DNA of 63,860 nucleotides, taken from assembly GCA_945907245.1 (NCBI GenBank), contig CAMDTB010000011.1, forward strand, positions 1 to 63,860, given 5' to 3'. Source of the stretch: Rhizobium sp. Q54. Lineage in GTDB: Bacteria > Pseudomonadota > Alphaproteobacteria > SMXS01. The translations under genes were made by a program, and so were the position numbers. A model generated the notes under the pieces. The model was not told the DNA's origin, ran no database searches, and saw only the letters and a list, made by a program, of their open reading frames with translations. Positions within the stretch are counted from its first letter, which is position 1. Every line of letters begins with the position of its first letter. This document shows positions 53,981 to 62,478 of this stretch, piece after piece.

Positions 53981-54631
53981 TGCCTGCCGCTCCCGCCACA
54001 GCGCCGGCAGCGCCAGCGCGGCGATGGCGGCCAGCGCCACCAGGTTCTTCTCCAGCTCCGGCAGCGGCCCGGCGTGGCGGTCCCACGCACACAGCAGGTA
54101 GACCACCAGGACGTGCCAGGCATAGACCTGCAGTGAATGCCGGCCGAGCAGGCGCAGGAAGCGCAGACGGAACAGGCCGTTGAAGAACGTGCCGGCGCCG
54201 CGCTCCAGCAGTCTGGACGACCGCGGCCCTGCGACGATCAGCCAGCCGACCACATAGGCCAGCGCCGCGAAATTCAGCAGATAGATGGCGCTGAACTCCG
54301 GCCTGTTGTCGTATTCGCCGAAGCGCGCCAGCATGTCGGACGGCAGCACCGCGGCGACGCAGGCCATCGCGTAGACGAATAGCTCCAGCGCCCGCCGCCA
54401 CATGATCGGCCCGGTGGCGATCAGGCCTCGCCTGGCCATCCGCCCGGTGTAGACCATGCCGATCAGCAGGCCGGACAGGAACACGAAGCCCGGCGTGTCC
54501 TGCACGAAGCTCAACTCGCCCACGTTCAGCTTCACCAGGAAATAGCCGCGCAGACCGTCAAGCACCTCGAGACGTCCCGTCGGCGAAACGACCCCCGGCG
54601 TCCGGGGCATCGCGGCATTGGCGTTATTCAT
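53900..54631 (-). CDS. Shortened OpgC-like membrane protein
   Basis: A 243-residue protein with the sequence marks of OpgC, which modifies osmoregulated periplasmic glucans: RLEVLDGLRGYFLV, then KLNVGELSFVQDTPGFVFLSG, LLNFAALAYVVGWLI and RLLGRHSLQVYAWHVLVVYLL. Complete relatives are about 370-400 residues. Here the text jumps straight from GYFLV to KLNVGELSF and from VLPSDMLARFGEYDNRP to the C-terminal helices, so a short and a longer in-frame segment are missing. It may be inactive. Its end overlaps recG by 81 bp on the other strand. Confidence 0.75.
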   Translation of the reverse strand: MNNANAAMPRTPGVVSPTGRLEVLDGLRGYFLVKLNVGELSFVQDTPGFVFLSGLLIGMVYTGRMARRGLIATGPIMWRRALELFVYAMACVAAVLPSDMLARFGEYDNRPEFSAIYLLNFAALAYVVGWLIVAGPRSSRLLERGAGTFFNGLFRLRFLRLLGRHSLQVYAWHVLVVYLLCAWDRHAGPLPELEKNLVALAAIAALALPALWRERQALAGGQVPDRRVTLEQIEQNTQRLSSR

Positions 54632-54809
54632 GCGGCAGTACCCCGTTCGCTTCAGTCGACTTCAAGTAACTGGTAAAACTGGCGGATTGGGACGACGAGG
54701 AGGCGAAAACGTGAATTCGCACGGCCTTGCGCCCAACCATCGGATGACCTGCCGCACCTGCGCGCTATATTTGACGGAGAATTCGGAGCATCGGGAAGAG
54801 AGACCCGCC

Positions 54810-55724
54810 ATGCAGGACATCGACCGGCGAAGCGTGCTTGCTTACCTTGGCGCGGTCGGTGCCGTGGCATTGGCGCCCGCGAGCGGGCTCGCCCAGGGCG
54901 GCGCGTTGCTGAAAAAGACCATTCCCGGCACCGGCGAGAGTTTACCGGCCATCGGCTTGGGCAGCTGGCAGACATTCAACGTCGGCGACGACCGGGAAGC
55001 GCTGGATCGTTGCGCCGCGGTCATCGCCCGGTTCTTTGCCCTCGGCGGCACCGTCATGGACAGCTCGCCCATGTACGGTTCGTCGCAACCGACCATCGGC
55101 CACGCGCTTGCCAAGCTCGGAAAGCAGCGCACGGTATTCTCGGTCGACAAGGTCTGGACATCGGCCGAAGGCCCGGCGCAGATCGAGCAGTCGCGCCGCT
55201 ACTGGCAGGTGCCTTACTTCCACCTGCTGCAGATCCACAACCTGCTGTCGTGGGAGGATCATCTCCTCACGCTCCAGCGCATGAAGCAGGAGCGCAAGGT
55301 CCGCTATATCGGCATCACCACGTCGCATGGCCGCCGCCACGACGAGTTCGAGGACGTCATGCGCAAGCATGACTTGGACTTCATCCAGGTCACATACAAC
55401 GCGCTCGACCGCGAGGTGGAGCAGCGCATCCTGCCGTTGGCACGGGAGAAGGGGATCGCGGTCCTGATCAACCGGCCGTTCCGCCAGGGCAGCCTGATCG
55501 ACGAGGTGAAACGCCACAAGCTGCCCGCCTGGGCAGCCGAGACCGGCTGCGCCAACTGGGCCCAGTTCCTGCTCAAATTCGTCGTTTCCCATCCGGCGGT
55601 CACCTGCGCGATCCCGGCGACCAGCCGGATCGACCATCTGGAAGAGAACATGGGCGCCATGCTCGGCCCGCAGCCCGACGAGGCGATGCGCCGTCGCATG
55701 GCGGCCCATGTGGCCGACCTGTGA
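54810..55724 (+). CDS. Tat-exported aldo/keto reductase
   Basis: A 304-residue aldo/keto-reductase-fold protein with a twin-arginine signal (DRRSVLAYLGAVGAVALAPA, likely cleavage near GLAQG). The AKR barrel has LPAIGLGSWQTF, the TVMDSSPMYGSS loop with the catalytic Asp and Tyr, and YFHLLQIHNLL near residue 140. The last strands have VRYIGITTSHGRRHDEFED and VTCAIPATSRIDHLEENMGA. It would act in the periplasm. GGGAAGAGAG lies well before the ATG. Its stop is the first of a chain of TGATG overlaps leading to the DUF6064 gene. Confidence 0.88.
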   Translation: MQDIDRRSVLAYLGAVGAVALAPASGLAQGGALLKKTIPGTGESLPAIGLGSWQTFNVGDDREALDRCAAVIARFFALGGTVMDSSPMYGSSQPTIGHALAKLGKQRTVFSVDKVWTSAEGPAQIEQSRRYWQVPYFHLLQIHNLLSWEDHLLTLQRMKQERKVRYIGITTSHGRRHDEFEDVMRKHDLDFIQVTYNALDREVEQRILPLAREKGIAVLINRPFRQGSLIDEVKRHKLPAWAAETGCANWAQFLLKFVVSHPAVTCAIPATSRIDHLEENMGAMLGPQPDEAMRRRMAAHVADL

Positions 55725-55779
55725 TGGCCGACCTGTGATGGCCGACCTGTGATGGTCGACCTGTGATGGCGGCCCTGTG
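55710..55779 (+). repeat. 14-bp tandem repeat forming chained mini-ORFs
   Basis: Five 14-bp units, ATGGCCGACCTGTG and close variants, run end to end from the end of the aldo/keto reductase gene to the ATG of the DUF6064 gene at 55780. The first unit has GTG in place of ATG; unit 4 reads ATGGTCGACCTGTG and unit 5 ATGGCGGCCCTGTG. Each unit from the second on makes a four-codon ORF (MADL, MADL, MVDL, MAAL) whose TGA overlaps the next ATG by one base. Confidence 0.95.
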
Positions 55780-56448
55780 ATGGCAGGTTGGCTTTCCTAC
55801 AGCCTGTCCGACTTCCTGATGTTCTCGCCGGATACCTATTACCGGCTGTTCGAGTTGCACAACGCGGCGGTGTGGCCGGCGCAAATTCTTGCCATCCTCG
55901 CCGCAGCCGCCATCGCCGTGCTGTTGTGGCGGCGCCCGCCGTGGCAGGGCCGCGCCGTCGCCGCCATCCTCGCCGCGGCATGGTTGTTCGTCGGCTGGGG
56001 ATTCCTGCTGGAGCGCTACAGCACCATATTCCCGGCCGCGTCCTGGCTGGCGTGGCTGTTCTTCGCCCAGGGCGGATTGCTGGCTTGGTCGGCCGTGCGC
56101 CGGAATGCGGAGCGCTTGTCCTTGTCCGACGACGCGTCCGGCCGACTCGCCGCCATGTTGCTGGCGGTCGCGCTGGTCCTGCAACCGCTGGCGGGTCCGT
56201 TGGCCGGGCGGCCCTGGACCGGGGCCGAGCTGTTCGCCGTCGCGCCCGATCCGACGGCGTCGGCGACCCTCGCCGTGCTGCTGCTGGGTGCGGGTCGCGT
56301 CCGGTGGCTGCCGCTGGTCCTGCCGCTGCTGTGGTGCCTGGTCAGCGGACTGACGCTGGCCGCGATGGACTCGCCGCACGCGCTGCTGATGCCGGTCTTC
56401 GGCGTGCTCGCGGTCTGCGGCGCGCTGCTGCGATCGCGCCGCGCCTAG
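55780..56448 (+). CDS. DUF6064 family membrane protein
   Basis: A 222-residue integral membrane protein with about six helices (AVWPAQILAILAAAAIAVLL, AVAAILAAAWLFVGWGFLL, SWLAWLFFAQGGLLAW, RLAAMLLAVALVLQPLAG, ATLAVLLLGAG and the C-terminal VFGVLAVCGALL). It opens WLSYSLSDFLMFSPDTYYRL, the DUF6064 signature. No function is known. The start is ATG at 55780, the last link of the chain of 14-bp overlapping mini-ORFs, so translation may depend on ribosomes ending at the aldo/keto reductase stop. Confidence 0.8.
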   Translation: MAGWLSYSLSDFLMFSPDTYYRLFELHNAAVWPAQILAILAAAAIAVLLWRRPPWQGRAVAAILAAAWLFVGWGFLLERYSTIFPAASWLAWLFFAQGGLLAWSAVRRNAERLSLSDDASGRLAAMLLAVALVLQPLAGPLAGRPWTGAELFAVAPDPTASATLAVLLLGAGRVRWLPLVLPLLWCLVSGLTLAAMDSPHALLMPVFGVLAVCGALLRSRRA

Positions 56449-56509
56449 CGGTTGGAGCGCCTTCGGGTTCTGTCGTATACCTGCCGTGAATCAACAGGAG
56501 GGACAGACC

Positions 56510-56983
56510 ATGGCATCGAGGCGCGACCAGATCACCATGACGCCGGACGAGCTCAAGGCATTCATCCTGCGCGAGCATACCCTGATCATCGTCTCCAACG
56601 GTCCGCACGGGTTCCCGCATCCGATGCCGATGTTCTTCTACTATGACGAGCAGGGCCGCTTTCTGGTGTCGACCTACGGCACCAGCCAGAAGGTGGTGAA
56701 CCTGCAGCGCGACCCGAAGGCGGCGCTGCTGATCGAGGCCGGCCACGACTATGCCGAGCTGCAATCCATGATGGCCGAGGCCACCGCCGAGATCATCGAC
56801 GACAACGCCTTCGTCGTTGAAACCATGATGAACATCCGCCGCCAGCGCGACCCGTCGAAGACCGAGTTCCCGGCCGAGGAGATGGAGGGCATCCGCTATT
56901 CCGCCCGCAAGCGGGTAATCATCCGCTTCACACCGGTGAAGACGATCAGCTGGGATCATTCGAAGCTGGGCGGGGCGTACTGA
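56510..56983 (+). CDS. PPOX-class flavin/F420-binding protein
   Basis: A 157-residue split-barrel protein of the pyridoxamine-phosphate-oxidase-like family. It has ILREHTLIIVSNGPHGFPHP, then the FFYYDEQGRFLVSTYGTSQK strand pair and VVNLQRDPKAALLIE, the cofactor-binding pattern of F420- or FMN-type reductases. GGAGGG lies nine bases before the ATG; an ATG eight codons upstream is less likely. It is single, between DUF6064 and the VapBC pair. The cofactor cannot be fixed from the sequence. Confidence 0.85.
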   Translation: MASRRDQITMTPDELKAFILREHTLIIVSNGPHGFPHPMPMFFYYDEQGRFLVSTYGTSQKVVNLQRDPKAALLIEAGHDYAELQSMMAEATAEIIDDNAFVVETMMNIRRQRDPSKTEFPAEEMEGIRYSARKRVIIRFTPVKTISWDHSKLGGAY

Positions 56984-57022
56984 AACTCGGCGTCTGTTGT
57001 TAAAGGAATGGAAATCGTGATA

Positions 57023-57041
57023 TCTAGAAGGTGTTTCTAGA
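57023..57041. promoter_or_regulatory. vapBC operator candidate
   Basis: TCTAGAA and TTCTAGA form a perfect inverted repeat with a 5-bp centre, 14 bp before the vapB ATG. VapB antitoxins bind such repeats with VapC to repress their own promoter. Confidence 0.6.
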
Positions 57042-57055
57042 AAGGCGTTCTTTCC

Positions 57056-57307
57056 ATGGCTCTCAGTATCAAGACGGAAACAGCCGACCGATTGGCGCGC
57101 GAGCTCGTACAACTGACCGGTGAAACGATGACCGAGGCCGTAACCAAGGCGCTGGCCGAGCGGCTGGAACGGGAACGCAAGGCACGTCGGGCCGATCCGG
57201 AGGAGGTGCAGCGGCTGCTTGACCACGCCGCGCGCATCAGGGTGAACTACGATTGCAGTCCAGTGACCAAAGAGGAAATTGACGAGATGTGGGGTGACGG
57301 CGCGTGA
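57056..57307 (+). CDS. vapB: VapB-type antitoxin
   Basis: An 83-residue antitoxin of the Rv0623/VapB kind. The N-terminal ribbon-helix-helix ([20 protein letters not shown], then [15 protein letters not shown]) binds DNA; the acidic C-terminal part ([12 protein letters not shown]) blocks the toxin. Its stop overlaps the vapC GTG start by 4 bp (GTGA). The pair has visibly lower GC than its surroundings, a sign of recent arrival. A perfect palindrome stands before the start. Confidence 0.85.
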   Translation: MALSIKTETADRLARELVQLTGETMTEAVTKALAERLERERKARRADPEEVQRLLDHAARIRVNYDCSPVTKEEIDEMWGDGA

Positions 57308-57714
57308 TCGTCGTCGATACGTCGGTCATCATTGCGGTTGTCCTGGGAGAAGCGTCCGCCAAACTCGTCATGGACAGGTTGCAGCAGGAACCTGTCGGGG
57401 AGCGTAGGATGTCGGTTGCCTGTTATCTGGAGGCGGGCACGGTCATGGCGGGCCGAAGGCAAGCCAATCCCATTGCGGCCGTCAGGGAATTGGAAGTCTT
57501 CCTCGAAGACGCACGGATCAATCTCGCACCAGTCGATGAAGCCCAGACCAGAATCGCCCTACATGCGCGGATTCGATACGGTCGTGGCATGGTTCACGGA
57601 GGTTTACTGAATTTCGGCGACTGCTTCTCTTACGCACTCGCCAGAATCCTCGAAGCGCCCTTACTCTACGTAGGGAATGATTTTAGCCAGACGGATGTGA
57701 TATCAGCGCTTTAG
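57304..57714 (+). CDS. vapC: VapC-type PIN-domain toxin
   Basis: A 136-residue PIN-domain ribonuclease. Acidic metal ligands are visible as the first Asp in [14 protein letters not shown], the Glu in CYLEAGTV, the Asp in [14 protein letters not shown] and the last Asp in VGNDFSQTD. It would cleave RNA unless bound by VapB. Start GTG overlaps the vapB stop. The sequence appears complete. The RNA target of this toxin is unknown. Confidence 0.87.
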   Translation: MIVVDTSVIIAVVLGEASAKLVMDRLQQEPVGERRMSVACYLEAGTVMAGRRQANPIAAVRELEVFLEDARINLAPVDEAQTRIALHARIRYGRGMVHGGLLNFGDCFSYALARILEAPLLYVGNDFSQTDVISAL

Positions 57715-57736
57715 CCGACGGAAGGGGAGGACGACC

Positions 57737-58531
57737 ATGCGCATCGACCTGAGCGGCAAGACCGCGCTGGTGACCGGCTCGACGGCCGGGATCGGCCGGG
57801 CGACCATCGAGGGACTGGCCGGCGCGGGCGCGCGGGTGATCGTCAACGGACGCACCCAGGCGGCCGTCGATGGCGCGGTCGCCGAGATCAAGGCCGCCTT
57901 TCCAGGCGTGACCGTCGACGGCGTCGCCGCCGATGTCTCGAATGCGGCCGGCTGCGAGGCGATGGTCGCGGCGGTGAGGGACGTGGACATCCTGGTCAAC
58001 AACGTGGCAACGTTCTCTGCCACGCCGTTCCTCGACCTGGCCGACGACGAATGGAACCGCTACTGGGAGACCAACGTCATGTCGGGGGTGCGCCTGTCGC
58101 GCGCCTACATGCGCGGCATGCTGGCGCGCGACTGGGGCCGCATCGTCTTCATTTCGTCGGAATCGGCGCAGCGGGTGCCGAAGGACATGGTCCATTACGG
58201 CACCACCAAGATGGCCCAGATCGCGCTGGCCCGCGGCCTCGCCGAGGCGGCGGCCGGCACCGGCGTTACCGTCAACTCGGTGCTGCCCGGCCCGACCACG
58301 TCACGAGCCGTTGGCGGCTTTCTCAATGCCGTGGCGAAGAAGCAGGGCCTGACGCCGGAGGAGATCGGCGCCGGGTTCCTCAAGAGCAACAAGCCCACCT
58401 CGCTGCTGCACCGTTTCGCGACGCCGGAAGAGGTGGCCAACATGATCGTCTATGTCTGCTCGCCGCAGGCCTCGGCCACCACCGGCGCCGCCATGCTCGT
58501 CGAGGGGGGCGTGGTGGGGACGACGCTTTGA
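57737..58531 (+). CDS. SDR-family oxidoreductase
   Basis: A 264-residue classical short-chain dehydrogenase with the NAD(P) site TGSTAGIGRATIEGLAGAGA, NNVATFSATPF, the catalytic Ser in IVFISSESAQR and YGTTKMAQ (Tyr and Lys). The end is TTGAAMLVEGGVVGTTL. GGGGAGGA precedes the ATG. It is separate from the VapBC pair and convergent with the exported 882-residue gene. The substrate is unknown. Confidence 0.9.
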   Translation: MRIDLSGKTALVTGSTAGIGRATIEGLAGAGARVIVNGRTQAAVDGAVAEIKAAFPGVTVDGVAADVSNAAGCEAMVAAVRDVDILVNNVATFSATPFLDLADDEWNRYWETNVMSGVRLSRAYMRGMLARDWGRIVFISSESAQRVPKDMVHYGTTKMAQIALARGLAEAAAGTGVTVNSVLPGPTTSRAVGGFLNAVAKKQGLTPEEIGAGFLKSNKPTSLLHRFATPEEVANMIVYVCSPQASATTGAAMLVEGGVVGTTL

Positions 58532-58544
58532 CCAGACGCGGTGA

Positions 58545-61193
58545 TCATGGCGGGGGGCTTACCGGCCCGGCCTGATTCTGGTCCGGCGTTTTCGCGGTGG
58601 GTCCGGGTGCCTCTTCCTTATAGTCGGTGAGCGCTCCGCCGAAGATTCGGCAGCCCTTGATCTTGTCGGTCGGGCCGGAGACCGGCACACCGACCTTGTC
58701 GGCCAGCGCCTTGAGCGCTTCGGTGCCCTTCTTGCCGGTGCCGGCCTTGCACTGGTTGATCACGATCTTGCCGCCCACGCACATCAGCCCGCCGAGCGCG
58801 GAGAGGTTCTGGTCGAAGTTGTTTCCGATCGGCGTATCGCCGATCTGGGCATCGTTCGGGCCAAAGCTGATGTAGCCTCCTGCCGTGTCGCCATGGCCCC
58901 ACACGTCGAGCTGTTCGATGCAGCGGCCGCAGAGGCCCCTTGGATCGTAATGGGGCGCGACCTTGGCCCGAAGCTGCCTGACGATGTCGGCCAGATCGGT
59001 GAAGGTGTCGCTCGAGCCGTACAGGTACGGCGTATAGACCTCCGCATCCACCATATGGACACTGATCCGGCCAGACGGCCAGGGGCAGGGCGAACTGCCG
59101 TCGACGGCGGCGATGCCCCCGGTGGTGACCGGCGGCGCCATCGGCGGAGGCGTTGACGTCTTCGGGCCGGTCGCGGCCAGTTCGGCTGCCGCTCGATCAC
59201 GCTCGGCCTGGGCAAGCCGGTCCGCGGCAAGCTGGGCGGCCTCGGCCTGCTCGGCCGCCATCGCCTCGAGTTGCGAGGCCGCGCGTTTCAGGCATTCCGC
59301 CAGCTTTCTGGCCGCCTCGGCGGCGCGGGCGGCGTCGTCGGCATCCTTCGCGAGCTTTTCGGTGTCGGCCTGGATCTGTTCGCCCGATTGCTGTCTGTCT
59401 TCCGCCCGCTCGTAGTCTTCCCTGGCCTGCTCGCGATACTCTTCGGCTTGCTTCCTGAGCTTGGCCGCATCCTCCCTGGCATTGGCGGCCGCCTGGCGCG
59501 CGGCGTCGGCCAGACTGGGATCGTCGGTGGTTTCCGCCAGCTTGCCGTAGCGGTCGGCGGCCTCGTCCCACTTGCCGGCGCGCTGTTCCGCGTCGGCCGC
59601 GCGGGCTTCCATGCCGTCGCCCATTTGCCGGGCCGAGTCGGCGAGTTCTCCGTAGGACGCGGTCTGCCCGCGCTGGTGCGTGCCGAATTTTTCGTAGAGC
59701 CCTTTCCGGAACTCGGCCTCGCCGCGTGCGTCTTCCGCCCTGCGCGCGGCCTGTTCGTGGTCGTAGCGCGTTACAGTCGCCTCGGAAGCGAGGCCATTGG
59801 CGATGCTTGCCTCCTGCGCGGCGCTCTCGCGCAGCCCGTCGACCGAGCCGTCGTCGCCGTTCGGCCGGGACTCCAGAAGCTCCATCGCGCGGCGGAGATG
59901 TTCCTCGCACGGGTCCTTGCTCGCCACGCAGGTTCCGCCCGGCCCGCAGGCCGGACCGGACGTTGACATTGGGCCGGTAGCGGTGGAAGGACCGTCATTG
60001 CCGTTGCCGGCCACGAGCGGTCCGGCCGGCTCCTCCGGGCATTCCTCGTCGGGCGCCTGCTGGAACTGGAAGCCGTTCGGCGTCCTGGTCATCAGCAGGT
60101 TGAACGGCACCGTTGTCACCGGGTCCTCGCCGGGACGCGTGACATGGATCACCATGCCCACCGGCTGTCCGGCCGCGAACGCCGCCGGCGTCTTGTACCG
60201 CATGGCGATCCCGCGGGCGCCGTGCGAGGCGTTGGAGAAGCCCATCTGCTTCCACAGGCCGGCCGGGGCCGCGTCCGACGAGACGGTGCCCGGTATGTTG
60301 AAATTGCCCGCCTTCGAATAGCCGCCACGTTCCTCGCTGACCTTCTGGCCGTCCACATAGGTGGTCTTGGTCCACGAGACGGTGAGCGACCATTCGCCCC
60401 ACAGGCCGCAGATGCCGACGTCCCTCGGAACCTGCGGGTCGTCGCCGGGCGGGCTCATGTAGGCGGTCTGGAAGGTGCCGTTGTCGGGCGACTTGGCCAC
60501 CTCGGCGAACACGTTGACGGTATCGCCGGCCTGCTTGGCGCCCACCTTCAGGGAAATGCCGGTTCCCGGATCGGTGAACACGGTCATCTCCTTGTCCTTG
60601 ATCTTGCACTTGACCAGCGGCGGACCGTCCTTGCCCTTGCCGCCGCCACCCCCACCGCCGCCGCCGAGGAACCCGCCGGCGAGCCCGCCCAGCGTCGACA
60701 GGGCCTTTCCCTTCGCTCGCGCGCCGGAGCCCACCTTGCCGTTCGATCCGACGATGATCGGCTGGGGCTTCTTGCCGCAGACCTTCTTGCCGGGGCCCGT
60801 CAGCGCCGGGGCAAACAGCGCGCCCGGCCCAGCCGTGTTGGCGGCCGCGGTCGGCAAATCGGGGGGCTGGGGACTGTGGGACGTCTGCTTGGGCGGTGCC
60901 GTCACGCTCTCACTGGAGGCGTTCCCGCTCTTCTCGGCCTTGGCCGCCTCCTTGGCCCGCTTCTTCTCCTCGTTGGCCCGTTTCTTGGCTTCCTTGGCCT
61001 CCTTCTTCGCCTTGTCGTTGTCGCTGGTGGAGGTGTCATCCTGCCGATCCGAACCCAGATCGTTCGGGTTCGACATCATGGGCGGGGGAATGGTGGGCAT
61101 CTGCCCGGGAGAGGATTGGGGCAACGCGATTAGGATCAGGAAACATCCCGCGGCGACGATTGCACGCACTGGCCACGTCACGGACACGCTCAT
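58545..61193 (-). CDS. Exported modular protein with caspase-like C-terminal domain
   Basis: An 882-residue protein with an N-terminal signal (AIVAAGCFLILIALPQ), a Lys/Ala/Glu-rich stretch (residues 60-90), and a Gly run (about 176-185). Residues 190-380 look like a beta-sandwich (WGEWSLTVSWTKTTYVDGQK, AMRYKTPAAFAAGQPVGMVI). Residues 450-675 are a long Ala/Glu/Arg-rich coiled coil. The end has QLDVWGHGDTAGGYISFG (His767) and GGKIVINQCKAGTGKKGTEA (Cys815), a His-Gly/Cys pair in the order and spacing of clan CD peptidases (CHAT/DUF4347-type). Several Cys pairs suggest periplasmic disulfides. The whole has no known name to me. Confidence 0.7.
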   Translation of the reverse strand: MSVSVTWPVRAIVAAGCFLILIALPQSSPGQMPTIPPPMMSNPNDLGSDRQDDTSTSDNDKAKKEAKEAKKRANEEKKRAKEAAKAEKSGNASSESVTAPPKQTSHSPQPPDLPTAAANTAGPGALFAPALTGPGKKVCGKKPQPIIVGSNGKVGSGARAKGKALSTLGGLAGGFLGGGGGGGGGKGKDGPPLVKCKIKDKEMTVFTDPGTGISLKVGAKQAGDTVNVFAEVAKSPDNGTFQTAYMSPPGDDPQVPRDVGICGLWGEWSLTVSWTKTTYVDGQKVSEERGGYSKAGNFNIPGTVSSDAAPAGLWKQMGFSNASHGARGIAMRYKTPAAFAAGQPVGMVIHVTRPGEDPVTTVPFNLLMTRTPNGFQFQQAPDEECPEEPAGPLVAGNGNDGPSTATGPMSTSGPACGPGGTCVASKDPCEEHLRRAMELLESRPNGDDGSVDGLRESAAQEASIANGLASEATVTRYDHEQAARRAEDARGEAEFRKGLYEKFGTHQRGQTASYGELADSARQMGDGMEARAADAEQRAGKWDEAADRYGKLAETTDDPSLADAARQAAANAREDAAKLRKQAEEYREQAREDYERAEDRQQSGEQIQADTEKLAKDADDAARAAEAARKLAECLKRAASQLEAMAAEQAEAAQLAADRLAQAERDRAAAELAATGPKTSTPPPMAPPVTTGGIAAVDGSSPCPWPSGRISVHMVDAEVYTPYLYGSSDTFTDLADIVRQLRAKVAPHYDPRGLCGRCIEQLDVWGHGDTAGGYISFGPNDAQIGDTPIGNNFDQNLSALGGLMCVGGKIVINQCKAGTGKKGTEALKALADKVGVPVSGPTDKIKGCRIFGGALTDYKEEAPGPTAKTPDQNQAGPVSPPP

Positions 61194-61321
61194 GGGAATC
61201 CCCCTATCCCAGGCAGTGCACGACTATACCAAATTGTTGCGAGACAGCAACGGTTCGAGGGCCCGGGAGGGGCCGCCGACGACTTACGCAGAGTCTACGA
61301 GGGGAAAAGGCTATCAGCCCG

Positions 61322-62473
61322 CTACATCGCCTTCTCGTACATCCGGTACGTCTTGTAATGCCGGCACAGGATCATCTCTAGGATCCGCTGCATCGGCACG
61401 TTGCTCTCCAGGATCCATGACAGCTCGGCGCGGCGGTAGCCGACTTCCTTGACCGTCGCCTTGCGGATTTCCTCGATCATCAGCAGCGCCATCGACGCAC
61501 CGGCCAGACTTCCCTGGAACTGCTGGCGCACGCCCATCAGCGGCACGCGGCAGCGGGTGGGCGACTTCACCAGCAGGCGCCATGCCAGACGGGCCCAGCC
61601 GAACGGCAGCAAATTGCCGTCAAGGTCGGCGGCGGCCTGGTTGATGTCGGGCACGGTCAGCATGAAGGCGGTGGGCACGCCGTCCCATTCGGCGATCATG
61701 CAGCCCTGTTCCTTGATGAACGGCTTCAGGTCCTTGCCCATCTTGTCGACCTCGGCGTCGGTCATGGGGATGAAGCCCCAGTTGTCGCGCCAGGCGTCGT
61801 TGAAGATGTCGATGATGATCTTCAGCTCGTTATCGAAGTCCTTCTTGCGCATGCGGCGAAGCGTCAGCTTCTCCTGCCGGCGCGCCTTCTCGAGGATGCG
61901 CTGTACGTTCGCCGGGAATTCGTGGGTGATGTTCAGGTCGTAGGCCCACAGGTCCTGAACCTTGGCGTAGCCCAGCTCCTCGACATGCTCGCCGTAATAG
62001 GGGCGGGCGTGGCCCATCATCACCCTTGGCGGCTCGTCGAAACCTTCGACCAGCAGGCCGGATTCCTCGTTGATCGACAGGCTGAACGGGCCCAGCACGC
62101 GGGTCATGCCGCGCTCGCGCAGCCAGGTCTCGGCGGCCTCGAACAGGGCGTCGAACACCAGCGGGTCGTCGACGGCGTCGAGGAAGCCGAAATGGCCGGT
62201 GCCCGGTCCCTGATGGGTCTGGGCGAGCTGGTCGACCTGGGCGCTGATCCGGCCCACTGGCCTGCCGTCCATGCGGGCGATGAAATAGGCGGCTTCGGCG
62301 TGCTGGAAGTAGGGGTTCTTGTTCTTGTCGAGGACGTCGTGCCGCTCGAAGCGCAGCGGCGGCACCCAGTAGGGATCGCCGCGGTAGATGGCCCATGGCA
62401 CGTTGATGAAGGTCTCGAGGTCGGCCTTGGTGGTGACCTCGGCGACCTGCACGCCGCCCTCGCCGAAGCTCAT
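61322..62473 (-). CDS. GNAT-fold acetyltransferase-like protein
   Basis: A 383-residue protein with a split GNAT-like fold, in a family often encoded beside lipid-modifying enzymes. It opens FGEGGVQVAEVTTKADLETF and PWAIYRGDPYWVPPLRFERH; the middle has GFLDAVDDPLVFDALFEAA, and the end VKEVGYRRAELSWILESNVP and QRILEMILCRHYKTYRMYE. No catalytic residue is certain by eye. It starts 5 bp after the fatty acid hydroxylase stop on the same strand, so the two form one unit. N-acyl transfer to a membrane component is possible but inferred. Confidence 0.8.
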   Translation of the reverse strand: MSFGEGGVQVAEVTTKADLETFINVPWAIYRGDPYWVPPLRFERHDVLDKNKNPYFQHAEAAYFIARMDGRPVGRISAQVDQLAQTHQGPGTGHFGFLDAVDDPLVFDALFEAAETWLRERGMTRVLGPFSLSINEESGLLVEGFDEPPRVMMGHARPYYGEHVEELGYAKVQDLWAYDLNITHEFPANVQRILEKARRQEKLTLRRMRKKDFDNELKIIIDIFNDAWRDNWGFIPMTDAEVDKMGKDLKPFIKEQGCMIAEWDGVPTAFMLTVPDINQAAADLDGNLLPFGWARLAWRLLVKSPTRCRVPLMGVRQQFQGSLAGASMALLMIEEIRKATVKEVGYRRAELSWILESNVPMQRILEMILCRHYKTYRMYEKAM

Positions 62474-62478
62474 GGAGG

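Noticed and set aside
55710-55779. The tandem units as a CRISPR array or minisatellite.
   Set aside because: The units are contiguous with no spacers, and only 14 bp long; they form stop/start overlaps instead.
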